64,000 nt of DNA from Rhynchopus euleeides (Eukaryota; Euglenozoa; Diplonemea; Diplonemida; Diplonemidae). This document shows positions 11,317 through 21,400 of the stretch, piece by piece (positions within the stretch are counted from its first letter, which is position 1; the number at the start of each line of letters is the position of its first letter). A program made the translations under genes and the position numbers. The DNA lies in assembly GCA_963210315.1 (NCBI GenBank), contig OY723272.1, forward strand, positions 558,001-622,000, given 5' to 3'. Below the pieces are notes generated by a model. The model did not search any database and was not told the origin of the DNA. It saw only the letters and a program-made list of their open reading frames with translations.

Positions 11317-12421
11317 CGTCAGCTGATTGAGGGTGTGATATGAGGGTTCTATCCAACAAGGATATCAAGGCGGCACTTTCAAAGTCCTGCCAAGGACAGC
11401 GCCACGTGGGTGTGTGCTTCTGATATATGTTATGTCATCATGTGAACCCTCCCCAGCGTGTGCCAACATCCCTGACACGCTCACGAAAAGCATGACACGG
11501 AGAAAACAGGTGCCGAAACAACCTGCCGAGCACACGGGTGGTGCCACGTTGATCCACGCAGCGATCTCCCATGACAGGAAGCCTTGTCGCCACGGCAGAG
11601 TCGCCGCAGACTGTGGGAGAGGTGTCGCCAGTCACCTTGAGGTTGCAGTGTGTCATCAGGCTAAGACCCGTGCCCTCTTCACCTCCCCTGTTAGGTTGCT
11701 CCCATATCGTTGCCTGCTTTGGGGCCTGAAGGACATAGGGGTCCAGCAGGCACTTGAGCATCGCAAGGCATGAGTGGCTGTTTCAAACTCCTGGTGCAAG
11801 CACCCGTCATGGTCTGGGGAAGCCCTCCCAGGTAGTTTAACGTCTTGCCCAGGACAAACTTGCGCAAATTTCGCAAATTTTCGTCCTGGGCAAGACGTTA
11901 AACTACCTGGGAGGGCTTCCCCAGACCATGACGGGTGCTTGCACCAGGAGTTTGAAACAGCCACTCATGCCTTGCGATGCTCACGTGCCTGCTGGACCCC
12001 TATGTCCTTCAGGCCCCAAAGCAGGCAACGATATGGGAGCAACCTAATAGGGGAGGTGAAGAGGGCACGGGTCTTAGCCTGATGACACACTGCAACCTCA
12101 AGGTGACTGGCGACACCTCTCCCACAGTCTGCGGCGACTCTGCCGTGGCGACAAGGCTTCCTGTCATGGGAGATCGCTGCGTGGATCAACGTGGCACCAC
12201 CCGTGTGCTCGGCAGGTTGTTTCGGCACCTGTTTTCTCCGTGTCATGCTTTTCGTGAGCGTGTCAGGGATGTTGGCACACGCTGGGGAGGGTTCACATGA
12301 TGACATAACATATATCAGAAGCACACACCCACGTGGCGCTGTCCTTGGCAGGACTTTGAAAGTGCCGCCTTGATATCCTTGTTGGATAGAACCCTCATAT
12401 CACACCCTCAATCAGCTGACG
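11317..12421. repeat. 1.1-kb near-perfect palindrome
   Basis: Two arms of 539 bp (11317-11855 and 11883-12421) are inverted copies around a 27-bp spacer of gcaaattt units. They differ at only a few positions, for example in the gttaggttgctccc segment. Frames of 119 and 107 codons occur in each arm but are antisense to each other and have no known domain. The outer edge (cgtcagctgattgag) is also the start of the half copy at 3400. Confidence 0.8.
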
Positions 12422-12491
12422 AATTTTTGCGCATTTTTGTGAATTTTTGCTGCATATGCGAATTTCAACAGGCCTGACAGCCCCATTATCC

Positions 12492-12828
12492 GTATTATAC
12501 CCACAGCCACCATTGGATACCCTGCCATTGGCACCGACATGCCGAACCCCAGAAAACTGCGCGCCATCGAACTCTTGGGTCCGTGCAGCCACACAAAAAA
12601 GAACACCAACCATCTCCCCAGCCTGGCCTGGGCCTGCCAGCTTCAACCCCCCCCCCCCCCACGCTCGTCTAGCAGTATGGAGTATGGGGGGAGGGGGGGA
12701 GGGGGGGGTAGCAGAAGAGAAAATGGAAGCACATATTTTGGACTCCCTTCACTCGTTATGCGGGTTGTGCCCGAGATCTGGGAGGGGGTGTGGGGTGTGG
12801 GGGGGGGGGGGGGGTGGGGTCGTGCTGT
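12492..12828. other. Spacer with G-tracts and a short dispersed repeat
   Basis: There is no gene. Positions about 12708-12770 match repeat family F2 (a G-tract, agcagaagaga, then ccttcactcgttatg), also found at 31531 and 49154. A G-tract of about 20 lies at 12799-12814. Confidence 0.5.
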
Positions 12829-13032
12829 CACGGTGGGATCTTGTAAATTTTACATGTAAAAATACCGATTTTTACATGTATTATACATGTATAATACTTG
12901 CATGTCAACTATTATACATGTATAATACATGTATATGCCTGAAATATACATGTAAAATACATGTATATCAAGCAAAAATACATGTATAATAGTTGCATGT
13001 CAACTATTATACATGTATTTTTACTTGATATA

Positions 13033-13361
13033 CCGTATACGTAAATATTTTGGAACGTAAATATTATGGAACGTAAATATTTTGGAACGCTGGTGGGTTG
13101 GCGTTCCAGATTTTTTTCGTTCCATAATATTTACAGGGCTTTCTGCGACTCGGGGACTTGGGCCAGGTGATCGGACGGCATACAGAGTCCCTGACGGGGC
13201 CTACTCGTGCACTTTTCGCGCGATTCCTGAGGCAAGCCATCCTCACCACCGAGTCCCCAACTGGCCCTGTAAATATTTTGGAACGTAAATATTATGGAAC
13301 GGACCAGGCAAAAATGGGCCCGTTCCATAATATTTACGTTCCATAATATTTACGTATACGG
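13033..13361. mobile_element. TA-flanked element K, copy 3
   Basis: This 329-bp unit is nearly identical to 1181-1525, with CCGTATACG termini and TA on each side. It is inserted in AT-rich element S copy 2. Confidence 0.75.
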
Positions 13362-13628
13362 TACATGTATTTTACATGTATATTTCATGCATTTACATGT
13401 ATTTTACATGTATAATACTTGTCATGCAAGTATTATACATGTAAAATACTTGCACGACAAGTAAAATACATGTATAATACTTGCATGACAAGTAAAATAC
13501 TTGCATGCAAGTAAAATACATGTATTTTACTTGCATGCAAGTATTTTACATGTATAATACTTGCATGACAAGTATTATACATGTAAAATACATGTAAATG
13601 CATGAAATATACATGTAAAATACATGTA

Positions 13629-14447
13629 CCGTAAACGGAAAAAGGGTGGACCGTAAAAATGTTCCAAGTTCCCAAAAAAAGGCCAAACGTTCCATCTTTT
13701 TTACGGTCCACCATTTATTGGGACTGAATATGGAAAAGACAATGTGTTTTTCGCCCGCGGGCTGGTGGGTTGCGGGGCGCGGACTGCGGCCTCCACGCCG
13801 CAGACTCCCGCACGTAGGCCTCCCGACCTCCCAGCTTTGGACCCTCCCTCCACCACCGCAACCAACACCAGCAAGAGAAGCAAGTCCTCCCTGCGTGTGG
13901 AAAGGGCACGATCACCACCACTCACCTCGAGACTCACCCACCACCACACCTCGAGAAGTGTAGTACCATGCAAGGAGCGTTCCGGTAGAAGTAAAAGTAG
14001 AAGTAAAAGTAGAACCTGCTGCACGAGCCCACAAAAGCAGCCACAGTACGGCAGGGCGCGCAGACAGAAGCTGAGACCACCGGGCTCCCTCCAGATGTAA
14101 ATTCGTGAATCAGTGCCCGGAAAATTCAGGGAAATCGTACTCCTTTAGTGTAGTACACCCTGCAGTAACTGTGGGAGAACAGTTCCCGGACGATGGTGAG
14201 CGCACACTCTGTGTTGAGGCCCTGTGGTGTTAATCCTGCAGCTTCAGTCGTGCGATTTCCTTGGTTCCTTCGCGACTTCGTCGAAGGAATTCGTAAAAAA
14301 ACCGCCAAGTCCACTATCCCAACCGTAAAATAGGTGGACCGTAAAAATGTTCCAAGTTCCGGAAAAATCCCATTTGTTCCATCTTTTTTACGGTCCACCT
14401 ATAGTACGGTTCACCTTTATTACGGTCCACAATATTTCCGTTTACGG
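13629..14447. mobile_element. TA-flanked element T, copy 2
   Basis: This 819-bp unit is nearly identical to 1760-2569, with CCGTAAACGGA termini and flanking TA. It differs by a duplicated agtaaaagtaga (near 13985-14010) and small indels. Confidence 0.75.
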
Positions 14448-14603
14448 TATATCAAGTAAAAATACATGTATAATAGTTGCATGTCAACTATTATACATGT
14501 ATTTTTACTTGATATACATGTATTTTACATGTATATTTCATGCATTTACATGTATTTTACATGTATAATACTTGTCATGCAAGTATTATACATGTAAAAT
14601 ACT

Positions 14604-14712
14604 GGGGGCCTTCGCTACCAAGTGTGACTGGGTGAGAGAAAGTGAGCCACGGCCCACTTCCCCTCACTGACTGACGAGCTGTGACGAGCAGTGACTGGTA
14701 GCGAAGGCCCCC
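14604..14712. mobile_element. 109-bp MITE with 3-bp target duplication
   Basis: The terminal repeat GGGGGCCTTCGCTACCA is perfectly inverted at the other end, and ACT is duplicated at 14601-14603 and 14713-14715. The uninterrupted target (atacttgcacgacaag) is present near 13447, which proves insertion. Confidence 0.8.
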
Positions 14713-15115
14713 ACTTGCACGACAAGTAAAATACATGTATAATACTTGCATGACAAGTAAAATACTTGCATGCAAGTAAAATACATGTATTTTACTTGCA
14801 TGCAAGTATTTTACTTGTCATGCAAGTATTTTACATGTATAATACTTGCATGACAAGTATTATACATGTAAAATACATGTAAATGCATGAAATATACATG
14901 TAAAATACATGTATATCAAGTAAAAATACATGTATAATAGTTGACATGCAACTATTATACATGTATTTTTACTTGATATACATGTATTTTACATGTATAT
15001 TTCAGGCATATACATGTATTATACATGTATAATAGTTGACATGCAAGTATTATACATGTATAATACATGTAAAAATCAGTATTTTTACATGTAAAATTTA
15101 CAAGATCCCACCGTG

Positions 15116-15741
15116 GTGGAGATCAAGTCCAAGGCACAGAGAGAGTCGGCCAGCCGCAAGTAGTGTCCGAGGCAGCGGCGAGAAGGGGTGAGTGGGGTCA
15201 CACGCTGCCTTCCCGGACAGGCTCTCTTTGGCAGCAATAGAGCTGGTGCCCACACGCACTGTGACACAGGAATTTAAAAACAGGTTTGACAAACAAATCC
15301 ATTTTTTTCAGCTGTGCTCATAGCAGCCTGCCCCCCTTCCCTCCCTACTGGTGGACAGGGGGGCTGCTGCGTGGTATTTTGGGCGAGGGAGGGGCGGCGG
15401 AGGGGGTGGGTTCGTCCGGAAGTGTTGAGCGCGCACCACCTCTCCCCCCCTGCAATGATAGGTGGCAAGAAAAAACATAACGGCAAGGCTGCTGTTTGCT
15501 TTGTGCGCCAAATCCGGGGCAAAACAAAAGAATGACACATATTGTTCTTTGAGTTTTGGCCGCCAGCGCGACATACAACCCTGTCACTGGCGACAATTGG
15601 GACAGAGGGGGGTGTGAGGGAGGAAGGGGCCCTCTTCTTCCTTCGAAGCACAGCTGAAAAAGGGGGCAATACAGTAAGCGATACTAGCAAAGGAGAAAGG
15701 CGCAACGGGAATAAATATCAGGGATAAATCGGAGAAGGATC
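15116..15741. other. Spacer with conserved stem-loop
   Basis: There is no convincing gene; frames here are low-complexity. It contains one copy (about 15493-15529) of a stem-loop with loop tgcgccaaatccgg that recurs at 18687 and 25792. Confidence 0.45.
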
Positions 15742-15918
15742 ATTGGTGTTGCTGAAAGGCCCAAATTGCGTAGTTCGTGCGTAGTTTTGCGTAGTTTGTG
15801 CGTACATTGTGCATAAGCAATAATGGTGCCCCTGACGACCCCATATTGCGTAGTTTGTGCGTAGTGAAAAGGGGGGGGGGGGGTCTCATTTTTTGATTTA
15901 CTCAGCCATTCTCTGTCT

Positions 15919-16541
15919 CTATGCCGGGACCCCAAACTCAAGGAGTTCTTGCTGTTCCGGGGTCAGTGAGGGTGCAGGCGCTTCAGGTGCTGCAGGTGCT
16001 GCAGGTTCTTCAGGTGCTGCAGCGCTGGCAGCCTTCGGTGCGGGTTTCGACGCAGTCTTTGCAGGTCTCTTTGGGGGTGCCCTTTGGCGCGGTGCCTGCT
16101 TCAGCTCGTCGGGTGGAAGCATCAACGCATCATTAAGCGGTGCCTGCTTCAGCTCCTCCGGGTGGAAGCGTCAACGCATCATTAAGGAAGAAGGAAGCAC
16201 AGTTGCTACGCTTTTTTGCAGCTGCAGGAAACGACACCATACCCAACAACAATCCCCAGACCGTCGAGGGAGAGTGGGCGCCTGGATCCCGTGACACAGA
16301 TCTCTAGTGCCGTTGTGATCCCCTCGGATAACGTCTCCTGGACGTTGTCAGCGGAGGTTGCCTGTGTGGCGGTGACCTCCGTATACCCCGCGGGATCCAG
16401 TGCCAGTAGCGCCTTCTTCAGCTTTTCGTCGACCCCTCGGCCGACGCTCTCCTTGATGTCAAGGGCCACCTTCAGGGTGGCACCTCGCAGCGCCCTGAAG
16501 GCTGTGATCGTATCATCATTCACAATCTCGAGGGTGTTCTA
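15919..16541 (-). pseudogene. Exon-like fragments of an unrecognised protein gene
   Basis: On the minus strand, 16541 to about 16290 reads as about 85 codons of well-balanced globular protein with motifs TITAFRALRGATLKVALD and DEKLKKALLALDPAGYTEV. It is preceded by AG at the point where the frame opens and followed by a possible GTATG donor near 16235. Downstream, 16125-15919 reads as a Pro/Ala/Lys-rich tail ending EQQELLEFGVPA and a stop. The two pieces are in different frames and would need splicing. There is no convincing start, so a captured or decayed gene fragment within the surrounding element is the most cautious reading. The product is unknown. Confidence 0.3.
16091..16187. repeat. 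48-bp tandem duplication
   Basis: ggtgcctgcttcagctc followed by gggtggaagc and caacgcatcattaag is present twice in tandem with few changes. Confidence 0.7.
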
Positions 16542-17611
16542 CGCGGCTCCTGGAACTCACTTCCTTCTCAGGTGTTTCTGGGCATGGGGCAACCTTGCCC
16601 AGGTGTTTCTGGAGTCCCGCCCCACATGTCGTGCGTTCTTTCGTACGGTGTATAGTGAGTTCTGGCAATAATTTTTTGCTCGGTCAGCGCAGTGCCTCCA
16701 GTCCTGTCTCAGTAGCCACACAGAAAGGGGGACCAAAAAAAACTGGGGGGGGACCAAAAAGCGAGACCCCCCCCCCAGATTGCGTAGTTTGTGCGTAGTG
16801 AAAAAGGGGTAAATCAGGGGCACCAAATAATGCCACTTTTTTATTCTCTCCTGTGGGAAACACGCTACCTCCAATACAGAGCCCAGACTGCACCAACACT
16901 ACCACCGGCCTCATCCCAGACCTTGTGGTGCCCATTTCCTGATGTAGGGGGCCTCCATGTGGCCCAAATATCCACCCAGGCCCTCTGGTTTGCAGGAAGT
17001 CATCCTTCTGACTGCTGCGGAAGGACCTGTCTCTGGAGGCCCTAGGAGCCTGGCTCGAGACTCACCAAACTAGGTTGTCCGAAGTCTCGAACGTCGGAAG
17101 ACACATCAGTCAGCCCTCGCCCAGCTGCAGCGTTTGTTTGTCTGTACCTGGGACCAACAGATGACAACGCACCCTCAAGACAAGCCATAGAATGGGCTTA
17201 CTTGACAGTGGCTGAAGGCTAAGGACACTGCCTGCGAAACCCCTTATCACTACAGAGCCGAGATTGTACCAAAACGCCCCCTAAAGGAGCCCCCTACTCG
17301 GGTGTTGCAAAACCCTGTTCCTTTGACTATTTGGAATCTGTGCGGATCGTAGTGGGGTCATTTCTGTGGTCGAGCTGTCAAGCTTCGTCCGTGAAACGTG
17401 GGTCTGGCCCAGGGGCTGGTCATAGGATGTGACTGAGAGGCAACCACACCAGCCCACCCAGCGGGACCCCCTCCTTGGTGTTCCAAAAACCCGTTATTTG
17501 GAACGTTTGGGATCTGTGCGGATCGCAGTGGGGTCGTTTTGGCCATGGGGTGTCCATTTACACCTCTTACTGGGAACACCAATTGGGTGAAACCACCCCC
17601 CCCCTCATACA

Positions 17612-17645
17612 CCCCTACCCCCCGAGTACTCGGGGGGTAGGGGGG
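17612..17645. repeat. Perfect short palindrome
   Basis: CCCTACCCCCCGAG is followed immediately by TACTCGGGGGGTAGGG, a self-complementary stretch of over 30 bp. Confidence 0.65.
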
Positions 17646-17894
17646 CCTGTGGAGGGCACACATTGTGATTTTCCGGCAAACAAACCCGTTTCTTTGCACG
17701 ATACAGGTGATTCAGAGTGGTCCCTGACTGGGATTCGAAAATTTTCGGCAGTTTTTCAGCCTTTTTGAGCTAATTACTGGTCCCGCCCCAGTACAAAATA
17801 AAAAAGTGACATTACGAGGCCATATTGCGTAGTTCGTGCGTACTTGTGCGTAGTTCGTGCGCACATCATGCGAAGCACTTTCAGCAACACCAAT

Positions 17895-18496
17895 CATAGA
17901 AATCAATCTTTTTTTGCTGAGCATTCGAGGGGGGAAGGGGGGGCGGTGCGTGGGGTGGGGGTGGGGGAGACTGATCGGAGAGGGTGGTGGGGCGTCCTTC
18001 AAGACACACGATATTCCTTTGTGGTCTCAACTGACCCACCTGGCCTGGCAGGTGAGACACCCAGGACATAGACGGATAGAGAGGTGGATCTTCGCTACCG
18101 AAAACACACTGTTTTCAGCACCATCGCGAAGACTCCCCCTCCATGCGCTTGTAGCTTCCCCCCAGCCCCCCTTTTTTTTGACAATGCGCCCGGAGAGGGA
18201 CTAACTAGTTACCCAGACACCAGTGTATGACACTGTGACGCGGTGATGTGTGACCTCCGCACGTGGTTCAACAACACAAATCCGGTCGGATAATATCTAA
18301 ATAACGACATCACTGCGGATCGAAGCGGTGGGGGATACCCCGCAAGGAGCAAGGAGATCTGGCCGTCACTCCGGTGGGTGTGTGCCGGTGTGACTCGCAG
18401 CCTTGCTCGGGGCGGGACCTCCTTCCTCGGAACTCATTGAGGGGGGAAATGAGCAATAGCTTTATCAAGGCTTCCGAAGAAGAGCTGCCCTGGCAT
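17895..18496. other. Spacer downstream of cyclase 1
   Basis: This is the presumed 3' flank of the minus-strand cyclase gene. No gene or shared repeat was recognised beyond G/C-tracts near 17930-17960 and 18160-18178. Confidence 0.4.
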
Positions 18497-21400
18497 CTAG
18501 TGGAAGGGGACGAACGACGGGCTGAAGTGCGCCTCCGCAACCGCCTTCTGCAGCTTCTTAAAGATAGGGCTGTTGGCGTTGATGAACCCGTCTGCCAGGA
18601 ACTCGTTCAGCGTCTCCGTCTGTGGGTGTCGGTGGGGTGGGCAGGTGTGTTGGCAGCATGGTGGGCAAGGAGGCCGGTGGTGCGTTGTTTGTGCGCCAAA
18701 CCCGGGGGTGAACAAACCCCACGTGTTTTGCCTGATGAAGGTTGGTGTGAATGTGCGCACAGTCATAAGAACAAAGGCAAGGTAGATTGTGTTTGTCACC
18801 CAAAGCGCTGCCAACTATATTTTTCACTGCGACAAGCTTCTTGTTGTGTGAAAAAAAGCCCCCCCCGCACTTTTCTGATGAACACTGTGCATCATACGTC
18901 GTATTTCCCTGTGAGAATGTTGAAGATGCAATCGTTCCAACGTTTGAAGGAGTCACCGCGCTCGTTCGCCTCAATCTCGTACATCCACTCGTCGTTCTCG
19001 CCGGTGCCACGCTGGCGGCGGCCGAGCAGCTGAGCCACCTTGACAGGCTGAGTGTTGCGCTTGGGGAAGTCGATTGCATCGAGCACCATGACCTTGAAGT
19101 GGTGCCACACGTCGTCGTAGACATAGGAGTCTGCCAGCACCTTCAGGTCGAGGCTCCGGCAGAAGCGCTCCAGCGCAAAGCCCCACGTCATCACGGGGGA
19201 CACACACGTGAAGCGCTTCATCAAGTCTGTGCCCATGTTGCCGATGCGCCCCTCGCCGCTGACGACAGAGGAGCTGACCCGCAGCTCGTGGTCCTCCTCG
19301 AGCTTCTCGGCCACCAGGCATGCAGCGGTGCACGCGGCAAGGCGGTGCGACCCAACCTGCTTTGCGGCGTTGAAGGTGCACACGAACCTGTCACCCGAGA
19401 ACACCTCGCTGATGCCCTTGTTGTGGTTGAAGAGGACAAGCACCTTCTGCAGCACCCCCGAATGCAGAGTGACGACCTCCTTGTCCGACAGGCGCGCCGT
19501 GATGTTGTGCCAGTCCTTCAGGTTCACGACCAGCAGCGAGAACTTCTTGCGCGTCAATGTGCACATCAACTCCTGGCGCTTCTGCCCAGCAACAGTTGCC
19601 TGGCGCCGGATGTCTGTCCCCTGCGACATTGAGTGTATGGTGCCCAGGGAGCGCTGGCCAGAGGACCTACGGTCAGTGCCTGTTCCGGTTCCCGACGACG
19701 GCACTGGGCAGGCCTCTTCCGTGGCGGATTCGCTGTCTTCGGTGGTCTGCCCGTCCAGCTGGAGGGTTTGCGGCATGTAGCTTTTGTACTCCTTCAAGTT
19801 GCGCAGCATGAGGCGCATGGCACGGTTCATGGCACGCAGCTCGCGGATGAACGACTCGCTCTCCGGAAGGTCGTCCACCTTCATCACTGAAGCCTCCGTC
19901 ATCAGCACTGCGTACCGTGCGAAGGGGCGTGTCAGCATGCTGTTGAAGATGAGGAACACACAGACGGAGAAAATTGCAATCACCACGATCACCATCACAG
20001 TCTCGTTCGTCTTCCGTTCCAGCTTCTTGCTCGTGTTGTCCTCCTGCACCGCAAGGTTGCTCATCGTCACACGGTTGTTCTCGTCCACCTGACGCATGAT
20101 GTCCTCGCGTGGCACCATCACAGCCGCACTCCACATTGCCCCACGCAGGCCCGTGACCTGCTTCAGGGTCTTCGCCGCCACAAACCATCTCCGGCTGGGC
20201 ACGTCACGCACAAGCTCGGCAACAGTGTGCAGCGACATCACCTCTGCAGCCGTCAGAGTCTCCCCGAACATCATGAGGTTGTCCATGCGCCCTTGGAAGT
20301 GCCGCCCTGCGTAGTATGCGTGTTCCTGCTGGTGGTTGATGTCAAGCTCATCTGTATATGTATCTGTCGCATGGAGGCGGCCGTCCACATACACGTCGCA
20401 AGCAGTAGAAGACACAACAGCAGTGACAGTGGACCACTTGTTCACAGGCAACCCGCCAGACACACCCATCACACGGCAACCTCTGCTCAGCACGTTGACG
20501 CTCAGCTCCCCATCAGCAAACACACGCACGTTCGTCTCACCTGCGAACGTCTGGGAGAACAGCTGTGCCCCACGCACCTGCCGGTTCACCGCCACATCGT
20601 CAGGCCGCACACGCACGCTGATGGTGTACCGCTTCCGGTGTGTGAAGGAGGAAAGGATATAGCACGACAGGTCACCACCGCCAGGCGGGCGGCGTGCGAC
20701 ACACTCTGTCCCGTCCGACATCACAATCGACTCTGCGTACTCGGGCTCGTTGCTGGCCCACGCCTGCCCCACAGGGCTCGTGCGTGTCTTTGCCACATCT
20801 GTCGCACCCACCGTCAGGTTGTTGTAGATGTGCAGCACGTTGGTGCCGTCGAACGCAAACACCTCGCGCCCGAGGTCGGTGTCCATCACTGTGCACGACC
20901 CGCACCCACCCCCACGCGACTCCGCCTTCACGTCCTCCCCGCTCTCGTCCACCGCCACCCCGCCGGCAACACGCAGCTTTGCGAGGTACAGGTGCTGCGC
21001 CGACCACTCGTCTCTCTGGTCGAACTCCCCGTTGTGCTCCACCCACCCGTTCTGCTGCTTGTCCAGGTAGTTCCCAAGTGACTTCACGTGCACCGATGGC
21101 ATCGTGTGCACAGTGTGCAGAACGCGAATCGACTTGTAGTCGACAGAACCCCAGACGGATGTGAACTTGAACAACCCAACTTCGTTCACGTTCTCTCCAG
21201 TAGAATCTGCGATCACCGCGCCGTCTTCGTAGTCAACAAGCATCACAGTCATATTCTGCAACCCGTCTCCTGAAATAGCACCGCTGACAATAACTCCGAC
21301 GACCGACAGAACATCTGTTGCCTCCAGCGTACCCCAGTACTGTCCGTCCTTGTTGATAAAGGGCATCACCATGCTGATGGTGTACTGAGCTGTGATCGGA

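Larger units (their letters stand above)
9380..12485. mobile_element. Inverted-repeat element R with 6-bp target duplication
   Basis: The termini are TGGGGCTGTCAGGCC and its inverse. TTATCC lies immediately outside both ends (9374-9379, 12486-12491). The left subterminal region (9408-9575) is an array of ttcacaaa and gcgaattttt units. Further inside are a nested inverted-repeat element (9747-11160) and a giant palindrome (11317-12421). No transposase frame is visible. A truncated relative is at 3341-3751. Confidence 0.75.
12829..15115. mobile_element. AT-rich inverted-repeat element S, copy 2
   Basis: It has the same termini as 1098-2948 with an inverted repeat extending about 65 bp. GT lies outside both ends. 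It carries three insertions: element K (13033-13361), element T (13629-14447) and a 109-bp MITE (14604-14712). Both copies of S contain K and T in the same order, so the compound unit may itself have been copied. Confidence 0.8.
15742..17894. mobile_element. Inverted-repeat element carrying a possible gene fragment
   Basis: The ends are ATTGGTGTTGCTGAAAG and its exact inverse. Just inside both ends are arrays of attgcgtagttcgtgcgta. A further array copy lies at about 16780-16800. No target duplication is certain. The interior includes an exon-like coding stretch on the minus strand (15919-16541), a 48-bp tandem duplication and a perfect 34-bp palindrome. Confidence 0.6.

Noticed and set aside
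11365..12373. Frames of 60-119 codons in the palindrome
   Set aside because: The same sequence is present in both orientations, so every frame has a mirror copy. Composition is not convincing and the half copy at 3454-3760 has drifted.
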